This document shows positions 8,939 through 18,249 of a stretch of 64,000 bases of DNA, in pieces (position 1 is the first letter of the stretch; every line of letters starts with the position of its first letter). Made by a program: the position numbers and the translations under genes. Under the pieces are notes generated by a model that was given only the letters and a program-made list of their open reading frames with translations, searched no databases and had not been told where the DNA came from. Source of the stretch: Candidatus Viadribacter manganicus (GTDB lineage Bacteria; Pseudomonadota; Alphaproteobacteria; Caulobacterales; Aquidulcibacteraceae); contig NZ_CP013244.1 of assembly GCF_001679665.1 (NCBI RefSeq), positions 1,930,980-1,994,979 of the forward strand. Direction: 5' to 3'.

Positions 8939-9667
8939 ATGATCCAGCTCCGGCTCAATCCCAATATCGACCCAGCGCCTTACGCAAAGGCATATGCCGC
9001 TGACAAAGCGGTGCAGATTTCAAATTTGTTCGAAGAGGAGACGGCGAACGCGCTTGAGCGCGTGCTTCTCAACTTACCGTGGCGGCTGATCTGTCAGAAC
9101 GAGTACCGCGAAACCATAACGATCACGCAGGAGACGCTCGCGGGCATGTCGGTTGAAGCACGCCGCAAACTGGAAGACGGCATCCGCCAACGGGCGGCGG
9201 AGAATTTTGGCTATACGTACTACACATACCCCATGATCGAAGCGGCGTTGCGCGGCTGGGATCCGGGACACCCCATTCACGCGCTCACGCAATTCCTGAA
9301 CTCTGCCGAGTTCATCGCCTTCGCCAAAGAAATCATCAGCGAGCCGCGCATTACCAAGATCGATGCACACGCCAGCAATTATCAGCGCGGCCATTACCTC
9401 ACGCGCCACGTCGACGATGGGGCCAAGAAGGAGCGCCGCGCCGCTTACACGATCGGCTTTTCACGCAACTGGCAGCCGGATTGGGGCGGCCTGCTCCTGT
9501 TCTTGGACAAGAAGCAGGATGTCGAGGCCGGTTTCCTGCCGCGCTTCAACACGCTAACTGTCTTTGATGGACTGCGTCTGCACTCAGTGACGTCGATTTC
9601 GACCTTCACACCTTCGCCGCGTCTCTCAATCGCGGGCTGGTTCCGCGACGATCCGATCACGCGCTAG
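8939..9667 (+). CDS. 2-oxoglutarate/Fe(II)-dependent oxygenase, prolyl hydroxylase-like
   Basis: 242 aa. The double-stranded beta-helix core shows the facial triad H157-x-D159 (TRHVDDGA) and H215 (GLRLHSVTSI), with R228 (PRLSIAGWF) as the 2-oxoglutarate anchor. This places it with the prolyl-4-hydroxylase/Tpa1-like family. The N-terminal 100 residues are less conserved. The substrate is unknown: possibly a protein prolyl residue or a small molecule. No clear Shine-Dalgarno precedes the ATG. Its stop codon shares the CTAG at 9664-9667 with the convergent acetyltransferase. Confidence 0.85.
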   Translation: MIQLRLNPNIDPAPYAKAYAADKAVQISNLFEEETANALERVLLNLPWRLICQNEYRETITITQETLAGMSVEARRKLEDGIRQRAAENFGYTYYTYPMIEAALRGWDPGHPIHALTQFLNSAEFIAFAKEIISEPRITKIDAHASNYQRGHYLTRHVDDGAKKERRAAYTIGFSRNWQPDWGGLLLFLDKKQDVEAGFLPRFNTLTVFDGLRLHSVTSISTFTPSPRLSIAGWFRDDPITR

Positions 9668-10218
9668 CGGCGCGCTCTCCACGCAGCCTTCGACTGACCG
9701 TAGAGATCGACCTTATGCGCCTCAAAGGGCGGCGCGAGTTGCACGTCCTCGGTTTCGAGCTGCGATCCCAAACGTTCAGCGAGTTTGATCGAGGGCAAAT
9801 TGCGCTTGTCGATGCAGTGGATGACGTGATCCCAGCCGAGGTTGTCGAACGCCCAATCGGTGGCGGCGATCGCGCCCTCTTGCGCGAAACCCTGCCCCAT
9901 TGCTGACGCCCTCACGCCCCAACCGACTTCATCGCCCGGCCAATTGCCTTCCTTGCCACCCGGGCGCCACGGACCAAGCCGCCCGATCCATTCGTTGGTG
10001 TCGCGGCGGATGACCGAGAACATGCCGTAGCCAAGCATCGCCCACGAGCCTGCGAGCGAAGCCATGCCGCGCCAAGCCGCATCGCGCGGCGCGAGGCCGC
10101 CGATGAAGCGCATCGTCTCCTCTTCCTGCGCCATGGCGGCGAAGCCGTCGAAATCTTCGTGTTGCGGCGGACGCAGGATGAGGCGCGCGGTGATGAGCGT
10201 TGGGCCGATGGTGGTCAT
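9664..10218 (-). CDS. GNAT N-acetyltransferase, RimJ/RimL type
   Basis: The frame is open from 10269, but MTTIGPTLITARLILRPP at 10218 has the standard beginning of the RimJ/RimL-like group (TARLxLRP). The product is 184 aa. The acetyl-CoA loop region is AMGQGFAQEGAIAATDWAF (about residues 102-120) and the later motif is CIDKRNLPSIKLAERLG, typical of the family. It transfers acetyl groups to an amine; the substrate is unknown. It ends in the CTAG shared with the 2OG oxygenase gene. Confidence 0.85.
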   Translation of the reverse strand: MTTIGPTLITARLILRPPQHEDFDGFAAMAQEEETMRFIGGLAPRDAAWRGMASLAGSWAMLGYGMFSVIRRDTNEWIGRLGPWRPGGKEGNWPGDEVGWGVRASAMGQGFAQEGAIAATDWAFDNLGWDHVIHCIDKRNLPSIKLAERLGSQLETEDVQLAPPFEAHKVDLYGQSKAAWRARR

Positions 10219-10291
10219 CTGCGCAAGGTAAACGAAAACGCCGCCGCAGGCCAAAGCATGCGACGGCATAATCTAGAATTGTGATGGCCCG

Positions 10292-11296
<1,005 letters not shown>

Positions 11297-11331
11297 CTAA
11301 ACCCGCTCGCCCGGAGGCGCAATGCGGCGGT

Positions 11332-11742
11332 TCAACCGGCGCGCTGGCGCGGCCAACAGGCGGCGATCGTGCAGGCGCCGAGAAGGCCCGTAGCGATATT
11401 GATGGCGATTTCGGCCTTCATGGCATCATTGTCGCCCGCGAGCGCGTACATCTCGTTCTGGACGTTGAAGGTTACGTCCATGGCGGTGAGGAAGATCAGC
11501 GCTGAACCCGCAAGAAGCCCGAGCGGCGGACCCCACGCGCGATTTTGAATGAGACCCAAGCCGGCGCCCATCATGCAAAGCGCCATCCACCCATCGGCGA
11601 ACGGGAACGCATCCTCAAACGCCACATACCAGCGCTCATGGCTGGCCATGACATCACCGGCGTTGAAATAGCTCCACCAATAAAGCGCCGTGACGGTTGC
11701 GCCGACGATCAGCACCGCGCCGAGGACGCGATTGGCGGTCAC
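11332..11742 (-). CDS. small integral membrane protein, unknown function
   Basis: 136 aa with four predicted membrane helices (about residues 5-25, 48-65, 70-90 and 110-128) and no recognised catalytic motif. Its ATG overlaps the stop of the upstream O-methyltransferase by 4 bp (ATGA), so the two are translationally coupled and probably co-transcribed. I do not recognise the family. Confidence 0.7.
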   Translation of the reverse strand: MTANRVLGAVLIVGATVTALYWWSYFNAGDVMASHERWYVAFEDAFPFADGWMALCMMGAGLGLIQNRAWGPPLGLLAGSALIFLTAMDVTFNVQNEMYALAGDNDAMKAEIAINIATGLLGACTIAACWPRQRAG

Positions 11743-12410
11743 TTCTTCACGCAGAAGAGCAAGCCGTCGCCGATGCTTGTCATCGCCGCGTGAACGCGCG
11801 CGTCGGCTTTGGCCTTCTGCGCAAGCGCGCGAAGCGCCGAAGTATCCGCGGAGGTGTCAGCAGGATCGGCAACGCGGCCCGACCAGAGCACGTTGTCAAA
11901 AAGCATGACGCCGCCTTTGCGCAGAAGGTGGAGGCCACGCTCGTAATAGGCGTCGTAGCCGGTCTTGTCGGCGTCTACGAAACCAAGGTCATATTGGCCC
12001 GCCTCCCCGGCTGCGATGCGTGCGTCGAGCGTCTCCGTCGCGGGCGCGAGCTTCAGTTCGATAATGTCGTCGACTAGCGCCTCACGCCAATAAGAGCGCG
12101 CCTTGGTGGTCCACTCATCGGAGATATCGCAAGCAAGCAGCTTGGCACCGACAGGATGCAAGTCCTTCATCGTCAAAGCGACTGCGGTCGAGGAATAACC
12201 GGTAAAGACACCGACCTCAAACACGCGCTTTGCATTCAGCAGGCGTGTCATGACTTGCATGAACGCGCCTTGTTCGGCGCTGATCTGCATCCGCGCCATC
12301 GGCAGTTTTTGTGTTTCTTCGCGACAACGCGCGAGCACCGGGTGCTCCGGCGGATTTACGTGCGCGAGATAGCGGATGATTTCGGGTGTGAGACCACGTG
12401 AAGAGGACAT
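11739..12410 (-). CDS. class I SAM-dependent O-methyltransferase
   Basis: 223 aa, the size of the caffeoyl-CoA/catechol O-methyltransferase-like family. SAM-binding motif I is FEVGVFTGYSSTAVAL (about residues 65-80), an acidic residue follows in LLACDISDEW, and the metal-ligand region LGFVDADKTGYDAYYE lies near 145-160 with LFDNVLWSGRV after it. It methylates a hydroxyl on a small molecule that cannot be specified. It lies 10 bp after metK on the same strand, so supply of its cofactor SAM is encoded directly upstream. Confidence 0.88.
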   Translation of the reverse strand: MSSSRGLTPEIIRYLAHVNPPEHPVLARCREETQKLPMARMQISAEQGAFMQVMTRLLNAKRVFEVGVFTGYSSTAVALTMKDLHPVGAKLLACDISDEWTTKARSYWREALVDDIIELKLAPATETLDARIAAGEAGQYDLGFVDADKTGYDAYYERGLHLLRKGGVMLFDNVLWSGRVADPADTSADTSALRALAQKAKADARVHAAMTSIGDGLLFCVKK

Positions 12411-12420
12411 GCCTCCTAAC

Positions 12421-13641
12421 TTAGGCGAGCCCCTTCAGCTCGGCCACCAGATCGTCACGCTCCCAGGTGAAGCCACCTTCATTGTCCGGCTGACGGCCAA
12501 AGTGGCCGTAAGCAGCGGTGCGCGCGTAAATCGGACGATTGAGCTTCAAATGGTTGCGGATCGAACGCGGCGTCGCGCCGCCAATCATTTCCGGCAATTT
12601 CGCTTCCAGGATGGCAGGATCGATAGTGTCGGCGCCGTGGAGGTCGACATAGAAGCTCGTCGGCACGGCAACACCGATGGCGTAACTGATTTGGATCGTG
12701 CAGCGATCGGCGAGGCCCGCGGCGACCACGTTCTTTGCAAGGTACCGGCAAGCGTAAGCTGCCGAGCGGTCGACTTTCGTCGGATCCTTGCCTGAAAACG
12801 CGCCGCCGCCGTGCGGAGCTGCGCCACCGTACGTGTCGACGATGATCTTGCGGCCGGTGAGACCACTATCGCCGTCCGGACCGCCGATTTCGAACTTGCC
12901 GGTCGGGTTAATGTGCCACTTAGTTTTCTTGGTGATGAGACCTGCCGGGAAAACCGAAGCCGCGATCGGCTTCACGATCTCGGCGAAGCGCGCTTGACTG
13001 TAATTCTTGTCACCAAGCTTCTTCGCGTGCTGGTGGCTGACAACAATAGCGACGACTTCAACGGGCTTGCCGTTTTCGTAGCGCAGCGTGACTTGGCTCT
13101 TCGCATCCGGCTCGAGTTCCGGACGCTCGCCCGAGTGGCGCACTTCCGCGAGGCGCTTCAGGATGTTGTGCGAGTATTGCAGCGTCGCCGGCATTTGCTC
13201 GGGCGTTTCATTGCACGCGTAGCCGAACATGATGCCCTGGTCGCCGGCGCCCTCGTCCTTCTTGGCAGAAGAATCGACGCCTTGAGCGATGTGCGCGGAT
13301 TGCCCGTGCAGGTAGCAGGCATACTTAGCCTTCTCCCAGTGGAAACCCTTCTGCTCGTAACCAATGTCCTTCACCGCAGCGCGGACCTTCGGTTGCAGGG
13401 AAGCGATGATCTCTTTGGTGAAAGCCTTGTTGGCGGCTTTGTCGTTACCCGGCTTTCCAGCGCGGACTTCGCCCGCGAGGATAATGCGATTGGTCGTAAC
13501 CATAGTCTCGCAGGCGACGCGAGCTTCAGGATCGGCCGCGATAAATGCGTCAACCACGGTGTCCGAGATGCGGTCCGCGACTTTATCGGGGTGGCCCTCA
13601 GAGACGCTCTCGCTTGTGAACACGTAGTTGCTGCGGGCCAC
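12421..13641 (-). CDS. metK: S-adenosylmethionine synthetase
   Basis: The frame is open from 13713, but the true start is a GTG at 13641 giving [27 protein letters not shown]-like family sequence. It is preceded by GGAGA about seven bases upstream. That gives 406 aa (family about 385-400). The catalytic GHPDK motif with H17 is near the start, and [12 protein letters not shown] near residue 125 and [19 protein letters not shown] near 265 are the methionine/ATP and phosphate-binding segments. It makes SAM from methionine and ATP. It belongs to the lnt-xre-metK string. Confidence 0.96.
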   Translation of the reverse strand: MARSNYVFTSESVSEGHPDKVADRISDTVVDAFIAADPEARVACETMVTTNRIILAGEVRAGKPGNDKAANKAFTKEIIASLQPKVRAAVKDIGYEQKGFHWEKAKYACYLHGQSAHIAQGVDSSAKKDEGAGDQGIMFGYACNETPEQMPATLQYSHNILKRLAEVRHSGERPELEPDAKSQVTLRYENGKPVEVVAIVVSHQHAKKLGDKNYSQARFAEIVKPIAASVFPAGLITKKTKWHINPTGKFEIGGPDGDSGLTGRKIIVDTYGGAAPHGGGAFSGKDPTKVDRSAAYACRYLAKNVVAAGLADRCTIQISYAIGVAVPTSFYVDLHGADTIDPAILEAKLPEMIGGATPRSIRNHLKLNRPIYARTAAYGHFGRQPDNEGGFTWERDDLVAELKGLA

Positions 13642-13663
13642 GGGCTTCTCCGGCCAAAACGGT

Positions 13664-13694
13664 AAAAACGAAGCGGCTCTCATAAGGAGAACCG
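13664..13694 (-). promoter_or_regulatory. hairpin plus T-run in the metK leader
   Basis: On the minus strand CGGTTCTC (13694-13687) and GAGAGCCG (13681-13674) form an 8-bp stem with one G-T pair and a 5-base loop. CTTCG and then TTTTT (13668-13664) follow. The metK GTG lies 22 bases further on. The shape fits an intrinsic terminator at the end of the xre gene or an attenuator for metK. I do not see the consensus of a known SAM riboswitch here. Confidence 0.45.
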
Positions 13695-13728
13695 GCCCTA
13701 GAGGCAATTTCACAATCGTCGCGGGCGT

Positions 13729-14133
13729 TTAGCTGTCCTTGGCTTCGTCCTCGGCAAGCGTACGGACCAGATCGACCACACGGCGACGGACCTTCTGGCT
13801 CTTGATCGTCGCGAACAGCGCCATGAGCTGAGCCCCCTCGGGGGTCGCCAGGGCATCAGCCACATATTCCGTGCGGTTTTCAGCGCCCCCGGGAACGGCA
13901 GCAGTCAGCCCCTCGAAAAAGCGGCCAGGCGTCATGTCCAGAGCATTCGCGATGTCAAACAAGCGACTAACCGCGATCCGATTGACGCCCTTCTCGTACT
14001 TTTGGACCTGCTGAAAGGTGACCCCAAGTATTTCGGCGAGCCGTTCCTGGCTCATACCGATTTCCAGGCGTCTAGACCGCACCCTCTGACCGACTTTCTT
14101 GTCGATCGCGTTGGCTGCGCGCTCATCATTCAT
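13729..14133 (-). CDS. XRE-family helix-turn-helix regulator
   Basis: 134 aa. A Cro/CI-type HTH occupies about residues 14-68, with the recognition region SQERLAEILGVTFQQVQKYE. The C-terminal half is charged and probably mediates oligomerisation. Its start overlaps the end of lnt by 4 bp. An XRE gene in this position before metK is a common arrangement in Caulobacterales and related alphaproteobacteria. The target is unknown; the neighbouring metK leader is one possibility. Confidence 0.88.
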   Translation of the reverse strand: MNDERAANAIDKKVGQRVRSRRLEIGMSQERLAEILGVTFQQVQKYEKGVNRIAVSRLFDIANALDMTPGRFFEGLTAAVPGGAENRTEYVADALATPEGAQLMALFATIKSQKVRRRVVDLVRTLAEDEAKDS

Positions 14134-15761
14134 TTTCGGGACCCTCCCGGTCCACGACGTCCGGAGGGAATGAACCGGAACGCGGCGATAACTGCAAACA
14201 AAAGCGCGAGCACTATACTACCCCACTGCGCGTATGGGGTCTCTTGAAGCGCAGGGGGGAGTTGCGCCTCCGCATACAGCACTCGCGCATTGGTTGCGGC
14301 AACCTGACGGCCATAAGAATCGACGATTGCGGAGATGCCGCCAGAGGCCGCCCGGGCGACCGGAAGCCCCTCCTCGATCGCCCGATATCGGGCCATCGCA
14401 TAGTGCTGGTACGGACCTGAGCCGCCCCCGAACCACGCGTCGTTGGTGACCATCACGATCCAGCCGGGCCGGCCTTCGCCGCGCGGAGCCATGCCGGGGA
14501 AGATTGCCTCGTAGCAGATCAGCACCACAGCCGGCGGCGCGCCGGGAATGACGAGCCGGGTCGGCGAGGGGCCCGCTTCAAAGCCAGAGCCAATGCGTTG
14601 CAGCGGCGCGATGTTGAAGTTGCTGACCAGCGACCAAAACGGGATGTACTCGCCGAACGGCACCAGATGGTTCTTGTTATAGAATTGGCTGATGCGAGCT
14701 TCGCCGTTCACGCCGTCGATCACGGCGGCGGAGTTGAAGTACGCTACGCCATCCGCGCGGCCTTCACGGCGCGTGAGGCCGGTAACCAGAACGCGATCAC
14801 CCAAGCCACGACCGAGTGCGGCCATGAAGTCCGGGTTCTCCAGCATGAAGAAGTTCACGACCGGTATGGCGCCTTCCGGCCAGATGACGATCGAGTCCGC
14901 ATTGTCGTCGTTTGGGTCGCCGGTGACATCGAGATACCGATCGAGCACACGCCATTCTTGATCGGGTCGGTTTTCCCATTTCTCGGCCTGGCCGAGCCCC
15001 GAATCCGCGACGCGAACGATCGGCTCAGCACCGGGCGGTTGGGCAGGCGCGCCTGCGATGTGCTGAGCGCCCCATCCCCACGCCATGCCGACAGCAAGCG
15101 CCGCGACCAACATCGGCGCAAAGCGCCGGCCTGAACTTTGGTCACCATCAGCCAACGTCGCCGGCGTCGCGGCGATCAACAGCGTAAGCAGAGTTAAGCC
15201 GTAAGAGCCGATCAAAGACGCCAGCTGCGAAATCGGCTCGCCGGGCGTCCAGACGTACGCCGCCAACAGCCACGGAAAGCCAGTCAAGATATGACCACGC
15301 AGCCATTCCGAAACGAACAAGCCGAGCGCCAGCGCCGCAACGCGCCGAACGTCGTTCGTCCATAGCAGCACCGCGAGGAGCGCGCCGACGCCAAAGAACA
15401 AGGCAAGACCGCTCGCCAAAGCGAGCGTTGCCGGGATGCCCCAGATCGGCCCCCACGCATCGCTGTCGACGTTGAAGGCAGCCGCGACCCAATAGAGCCC
15501 GGTGGTGAAATGGCCGAGCCCGAAGAACCAGCCCATACTGAAAGCCGAGCGTAAACGACGCTCTTTTTGCGCCGAAACATCCAGCAGCCAGACCAAAACA
15601 ACGATGGCCGCCACGAACAGCAGCGTCAGTTGAAGCGGCGCGTGCCCTAAAGTTGCGAGCGCGCCCGCAGCGGTTGCGATACCGCGCCGCTGCCAAGGCG
15701 AACGCGCGCAAAACCATGTTTGGACGCGCGACTGCGCGGCGCTTGCTGCCTCAGCGTTCAA
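14130..15761 (-). CDS. lnt: apolipoprotein N-acyltransferase
   Basis: 543 aa (family about 510-550). The N-terminal half has about six to seven membrane helices and the C-terminal half a nitrilase-like domain exposed to the periplasm, followed by a last helix near residue 520. The catalytic triad is visible: E296 (WPEGAIP), K363 (YNKNHLVPFGEY) and C416 (LICYEAIFP). It transfers a third acyl chain to the N-terminal cysteine of lipoproteins in the inner membrane. It overlaps the xre gene downstream (ATGA). Confidence 0.95.
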   Translation of the reverse strand: MNAEAASAAQSRVQTWFCARSPWQRRGIATAAGALATLGHAPLQLTLLFVAAIVVLVWLLDVSAQKERRLRSAFSMGWFFGLGHFTTGLYWVAAAFNVDSDAWGPIWGIPATLALASGLALFFGVGALLAVLLWTNDVRRVAALALGLFVSEWLRGHILTGFPWLLAAYVWTPGEPISQLASLIGSYGLTLLTLLIAATPATLADGDQSSGRRFAPMLVAALAVGMAWGWGAQHIAGAPAQPPGAEPIVRVADSGLGQAEKWENRPDQEWRVLDRYLDVTGDPNDDNADSIVIWPEGAIPVVNFFMLENPDFMAALGRGLGDRVLVTGLTRREGRADGVAYFNSAAVIDGVNGEARISQFYNKNHLVPFGEYIPFWSLVSNFNIAPLQRIGSGFEAGPSPTRLVIPGAPPAVVLICYEAIFPGMAPRGEGRPGWIVMVTNDAWFGGGSGPYQHYAMARYRAIEEGLPVARAASGGISAIVDSYGRQVAATNARVLYAEAQLPPALQETPYAQWGSIVLALLFAVIAAFRFIPSGRRGPGGSRK

Positions 15762-15825
15762 ACGGAAACTCCCCTGTCCAGCGCGAGTCCGGCGTTGGAG
15801 CGCGATCAGGGGCTCTGGTCAACAC

Positions 15826-16779
15826 TCACGCGCTGCGATGCGTCGCGTTTTCCTTCGGCGCCACCGTCTGAACCTTAGCTGATGCTTCGGTTGCGGGTTT
15901 GATCCTGATGCGTTTCACACGGCGCGGATCGGCATCGACGATTTCAACGTCGAAGCCGGTCGGGTGACGCAAAATTTCACCGCGCTGCGGCAAACGCGCC
16001 GCCAACGCCACGGCGAGACCGGCCGCAGTGTCAAATTCATCTTCGTGGTCCGGAAGCGCGAGCGACTTACCGAGCTTTTCTTCGAGCTCCGCAATCGGCG
16101 CGCGACCGTCCGCCTCGAAGGCGCCGTTCGGGCGTTCAAGCACCAGAGCGGACTCGACGTCGTGTTCGTCATCGATTGCACCAACGATTTGCTCGACGAG
16201 ATCTTCCATCGAGACCAGACCGTCAGTGCCGCCGTATTCATCAACGACGAGCGCCAAGTGGATGCGGCTTGACTGCATACGCAGGAAAAGACGCGCAAGC
16301 GTCATCGATTGCGGGACGAACAGGATTTCACGGCGGATGCGCGGCAGCGAACGGTCGGCGAACTGCGCATCCGCAACCCCCTCCTCGTTCGGCGAAAGCA
16401 AAGCCAACACGTCGCGCACGTGCACAAAGCCCTGCGGGTCATCCAGGGTTTCGCCATAAATCGGCAAGCGCGAATGCTGACTTTCGGCGAACACGCGCGC
16501 GGCCTCGCCCAAGGTGGCGCCAGCTTCGATCGCGACGATTTCTGCGCGCGCGCGCATCACGTCGGCGACTTTGAGTTGATCAAAATGCGCCGCGCGTAGG
16601 ATCAGATCCTTGTGCGCCAATTCTATCGGACTGCCGTTCTCTTCGCGCTCTCTGAGCGCCTCTTCGACTGCCTCAGCGGACCCTAGCTTCCCGCGCGCGA
16701 AAATGCGCGTCCAGCGTTGAAGTAGGCCCGCGCGTCTTCGCGAGGGAGGGTCGGCAGCTTCGTTTGTCGTCTCAACCAT
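15826..16779 (-). CDS. corC: CorC/HlyC-type CBS-domain protein
   Basis: 317 aa without the DUF21 membrane domain, so the short soluble CorC/YbeX form. Two CBS motifs occupy about residues 70-205 (VADVMRARAEIVAIEAG; LALVVDEYGGTDGLVSMEDLVEQIVG). A C-terminal CorC_HlyC domain (about 220-305) contains DEFDTAAGLAVALAARLPQRGE. Relatives are linked to magnesium/cobalt efflux and ribosome-related phenotypes. The order lnt-corC-ybeY-phoH-miaB mirrors the E. coli lnt-ybeX-ybeY-ybeZ-miaB cluster, which supports the assignment. Confidence 0.9.
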   Translation of the reverse strand: MVETTNEAADPPSRRRAGLLQRWTRIFARGKLGSAEAVEEALREREENGSPIELAHKDLILRAAHFDQLKVADVMRARAEIVAIEAGATLGEAARVFAESQHSRLPIYGETLDDPQGFVHVRDVLALLSPNEEGVADAQFADRSLPRIRREILFVPQSMTLARLFLRMQSSRIHLALVVDEYGGTDGLVSMEDLVEQIVGAIDDEHDVESALVLERPNGAFEADGRAPIAELEEKLGKSLALPDHEDEFDTAAGLAVALAARLPQRGEILRHPTGFDVEIVDADPRRVKRIRIKPATEASAKVQTVAPKENATHRSA

Positions 16780-16811
16780 AATGGTGTGTGTCGCACTCCC
16801 TTGGCGGCGCT

Positions 16812-17276
16812 TTACGCGTAAGGATCTTCTATCCCAAGCGATGCAAGGATCACGCGCTCTCGCGTTTCCATAACATCGGCGTCGGCCGGATTTTCGTGAT
16901 CATAGCCTATCAGGTGCAAAAATCCGTGCACCACTAAGTGGGCGGCATGAATTTCGAACCGTTTACCTTGAAAATTCGCTTGCTCGACAATGGTTTCCGC
17001 CGCGAGCGCGATATCGCCCAGGAAACCTGGCTCCGCTGAGCCAGCAGCGGGCGGGAACGACAACACGTTCGTTGGCCCGCTCTTGCCTCGAAATTGCTGA
17101 TTGAGCTCCGCCACAGAAGCGTCGTCACCCAACAGCAATGAAACGGTTCCGAATTTTCCCTCTACCTCGGCGGCCGCAGCCAGCGCCCTCGACAACAGGC
17201 CCTCGTGCCCGCGCCAAAGTTGCGAGTTCGCCAGGATATCAACTTCGAGTTCAGCCACCGCCACGCGCTCCTTCAT
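16812..17276 (-). CDS. ybeY: endoribonuclease/rRNA maturation factor YbeY
   Basis: 154 aa. The zinc site of the family is complete: HGFLHLIGYDH with H117, H121 and H127. The N-terminal fold includes LLLGDDASVAELNQQFRGK and TNVLSFPP. YbeY takes part in 16S rRNA 3'-end maturation and ribosome quality control. The first 26 bp overlap the end of phoH, so translational coupling is likely. A GTG at 17264 is an alternative start but still overlaps phoH. Confidence 0.94.
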   Translation of the reverse strand: MKERVAVAELEVDILANSQLWRGHEGLLSRALAAAAEVEGKFGTVSLLLGDDASVAELNQQFRGKSGPTNVLSFPPAAGSAEPGFLGDIALAAETIVEQANFQGKRFEIHAAHLVVHGFLHLIGYDHENPADADVMETRERVILASLGIEDPYA

Positions 17277-18249
17277 CGCGGTGATACGCTTCGACTATAT
17301 GTGCGACGAGCCTGTGACGGACGACGTCTTGGGTCGCGAACCGTATGACCTCGACGCCCGGCACCTCTTCCAAAATCGAGATCGCATGCGCCAAACCAGA
17401 TTGATCGGGACGCAACAAATCGATTTGCGAAGGATCGCCAGTTACAACCATGCGTGAGCCTTCGCCGAGGCGGGTCAATGTCATCTTCATTTGCAGCACG
17501 GTTGCGTTCTGCGCTTCATCGACGATGACGAACGCATTCGACAGCGTTCGGCCGCGCATGAACGCAAGCGGCGCAACTTCGATTTGCCGGCGCTCACGGC
17601 GCGCTTTGAGGTCGGTTTCGCTCATCTGGCTGCGGAACGCATCCCAGATAGGCTGCAGATATGGATCGACCTTCTCTGCCAAATCTCCCGGCAGATAGCC
17701 AAGCTTTTCGCCTGCTTCGACGGCGGGTCGCGTGACAATGATCTTGTCGACCCGCTCTTGCTTGAGCGCTTCGACGGCAGCGGCCACAGCGAGAAAGGTC
17801 TTGCCGGTACCGGCCGGGCCGACACCAAAAATGAGATCGATGTTCTCGTCGCGCAGCGCTTCGACATAATGCACTTGGCGCGGCGTGCGGAGCGTCAAGC
17901 CGCCAAGTTGTGGCAATGGCATAGGGCCGGAAGACTCTGCGTTCGCACCTTCCGAGAAGGCTATCGCCGCCAAAACTTCGCCTTCGCGTACACGGCCCTT
18001 GCGACGCGCCTGCTCGATGAGGGTTTCGATGATGCGCTGCGCGCGCACGAAATCAGCCTCGCTCGCGCCGGGGCCGGCGCTGACTATGATCTTATCGCCC
18101 TGAGCATCGAATTTCAGCCGATAAGCTGGCGTTCCCCGCGGCGCGCTTGGATCGCGGAAGGCTTCTTGAACTTGCGCAACATGGCGATGCAGCGGCCCGA
18201 AGACTGCTTGCGCAACGTGTCCAAGTGCGATTGTGCGAGTTTCACTCAT
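17251..18249 (-). CDS. phoH: PhoH-like ATPase
   Basis: 332 aa. The N-terminal KH-like region is followed by a P-loop ATPase domain with Walker A GPAGTGKT (residues 144-151) and Walker B AFVIVDEAQNAT. This is the YbeZ/PhoH class, predicted RNA helicase-like ATPases that act with YbeY. It overlaps miaB upstream by 4 bp and ybeY downstream by 26 bp, in the conserved miaB-phoH-ybeY-corC-lnt string. Confidence 0.94.
   Translation of the reverse strand: MSETRTIALGHVAQAVFGPLHRHVAQVQEAFRDPSAPRGTPAYRLKFDAQGDKIIVSAGPGASEADFVRAQRIIETLIEQARRKGRVREGEVLAAIAFSEGANAESSGPMPLPQLGGLTLRTPRQVHYVEALRDENIDLIFGVGPAGTGKTFLAVAAAVEALKQERVDKIIVTRPAVEAGEKLGYLPGDLAEKVDPYLQPIWDAFRSQMSETDLKARRERRQIEVAPLAFMRGRTLSNAFVIVDEAQNATVLQMKMTLTRLGEGSRMVVTGDPSQIDLLRPDQSGLAHAISILEEVPGVEVIRFATQDVVRHRLVAHIVEAYHRDEGARGGG

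Noticed and set aside
13642-13728. SAM-II or SAM/SAH riboswitch before metK
   Set aside because: No consensus core of either class could be matched; only a simple hairpin with T-run is supported.
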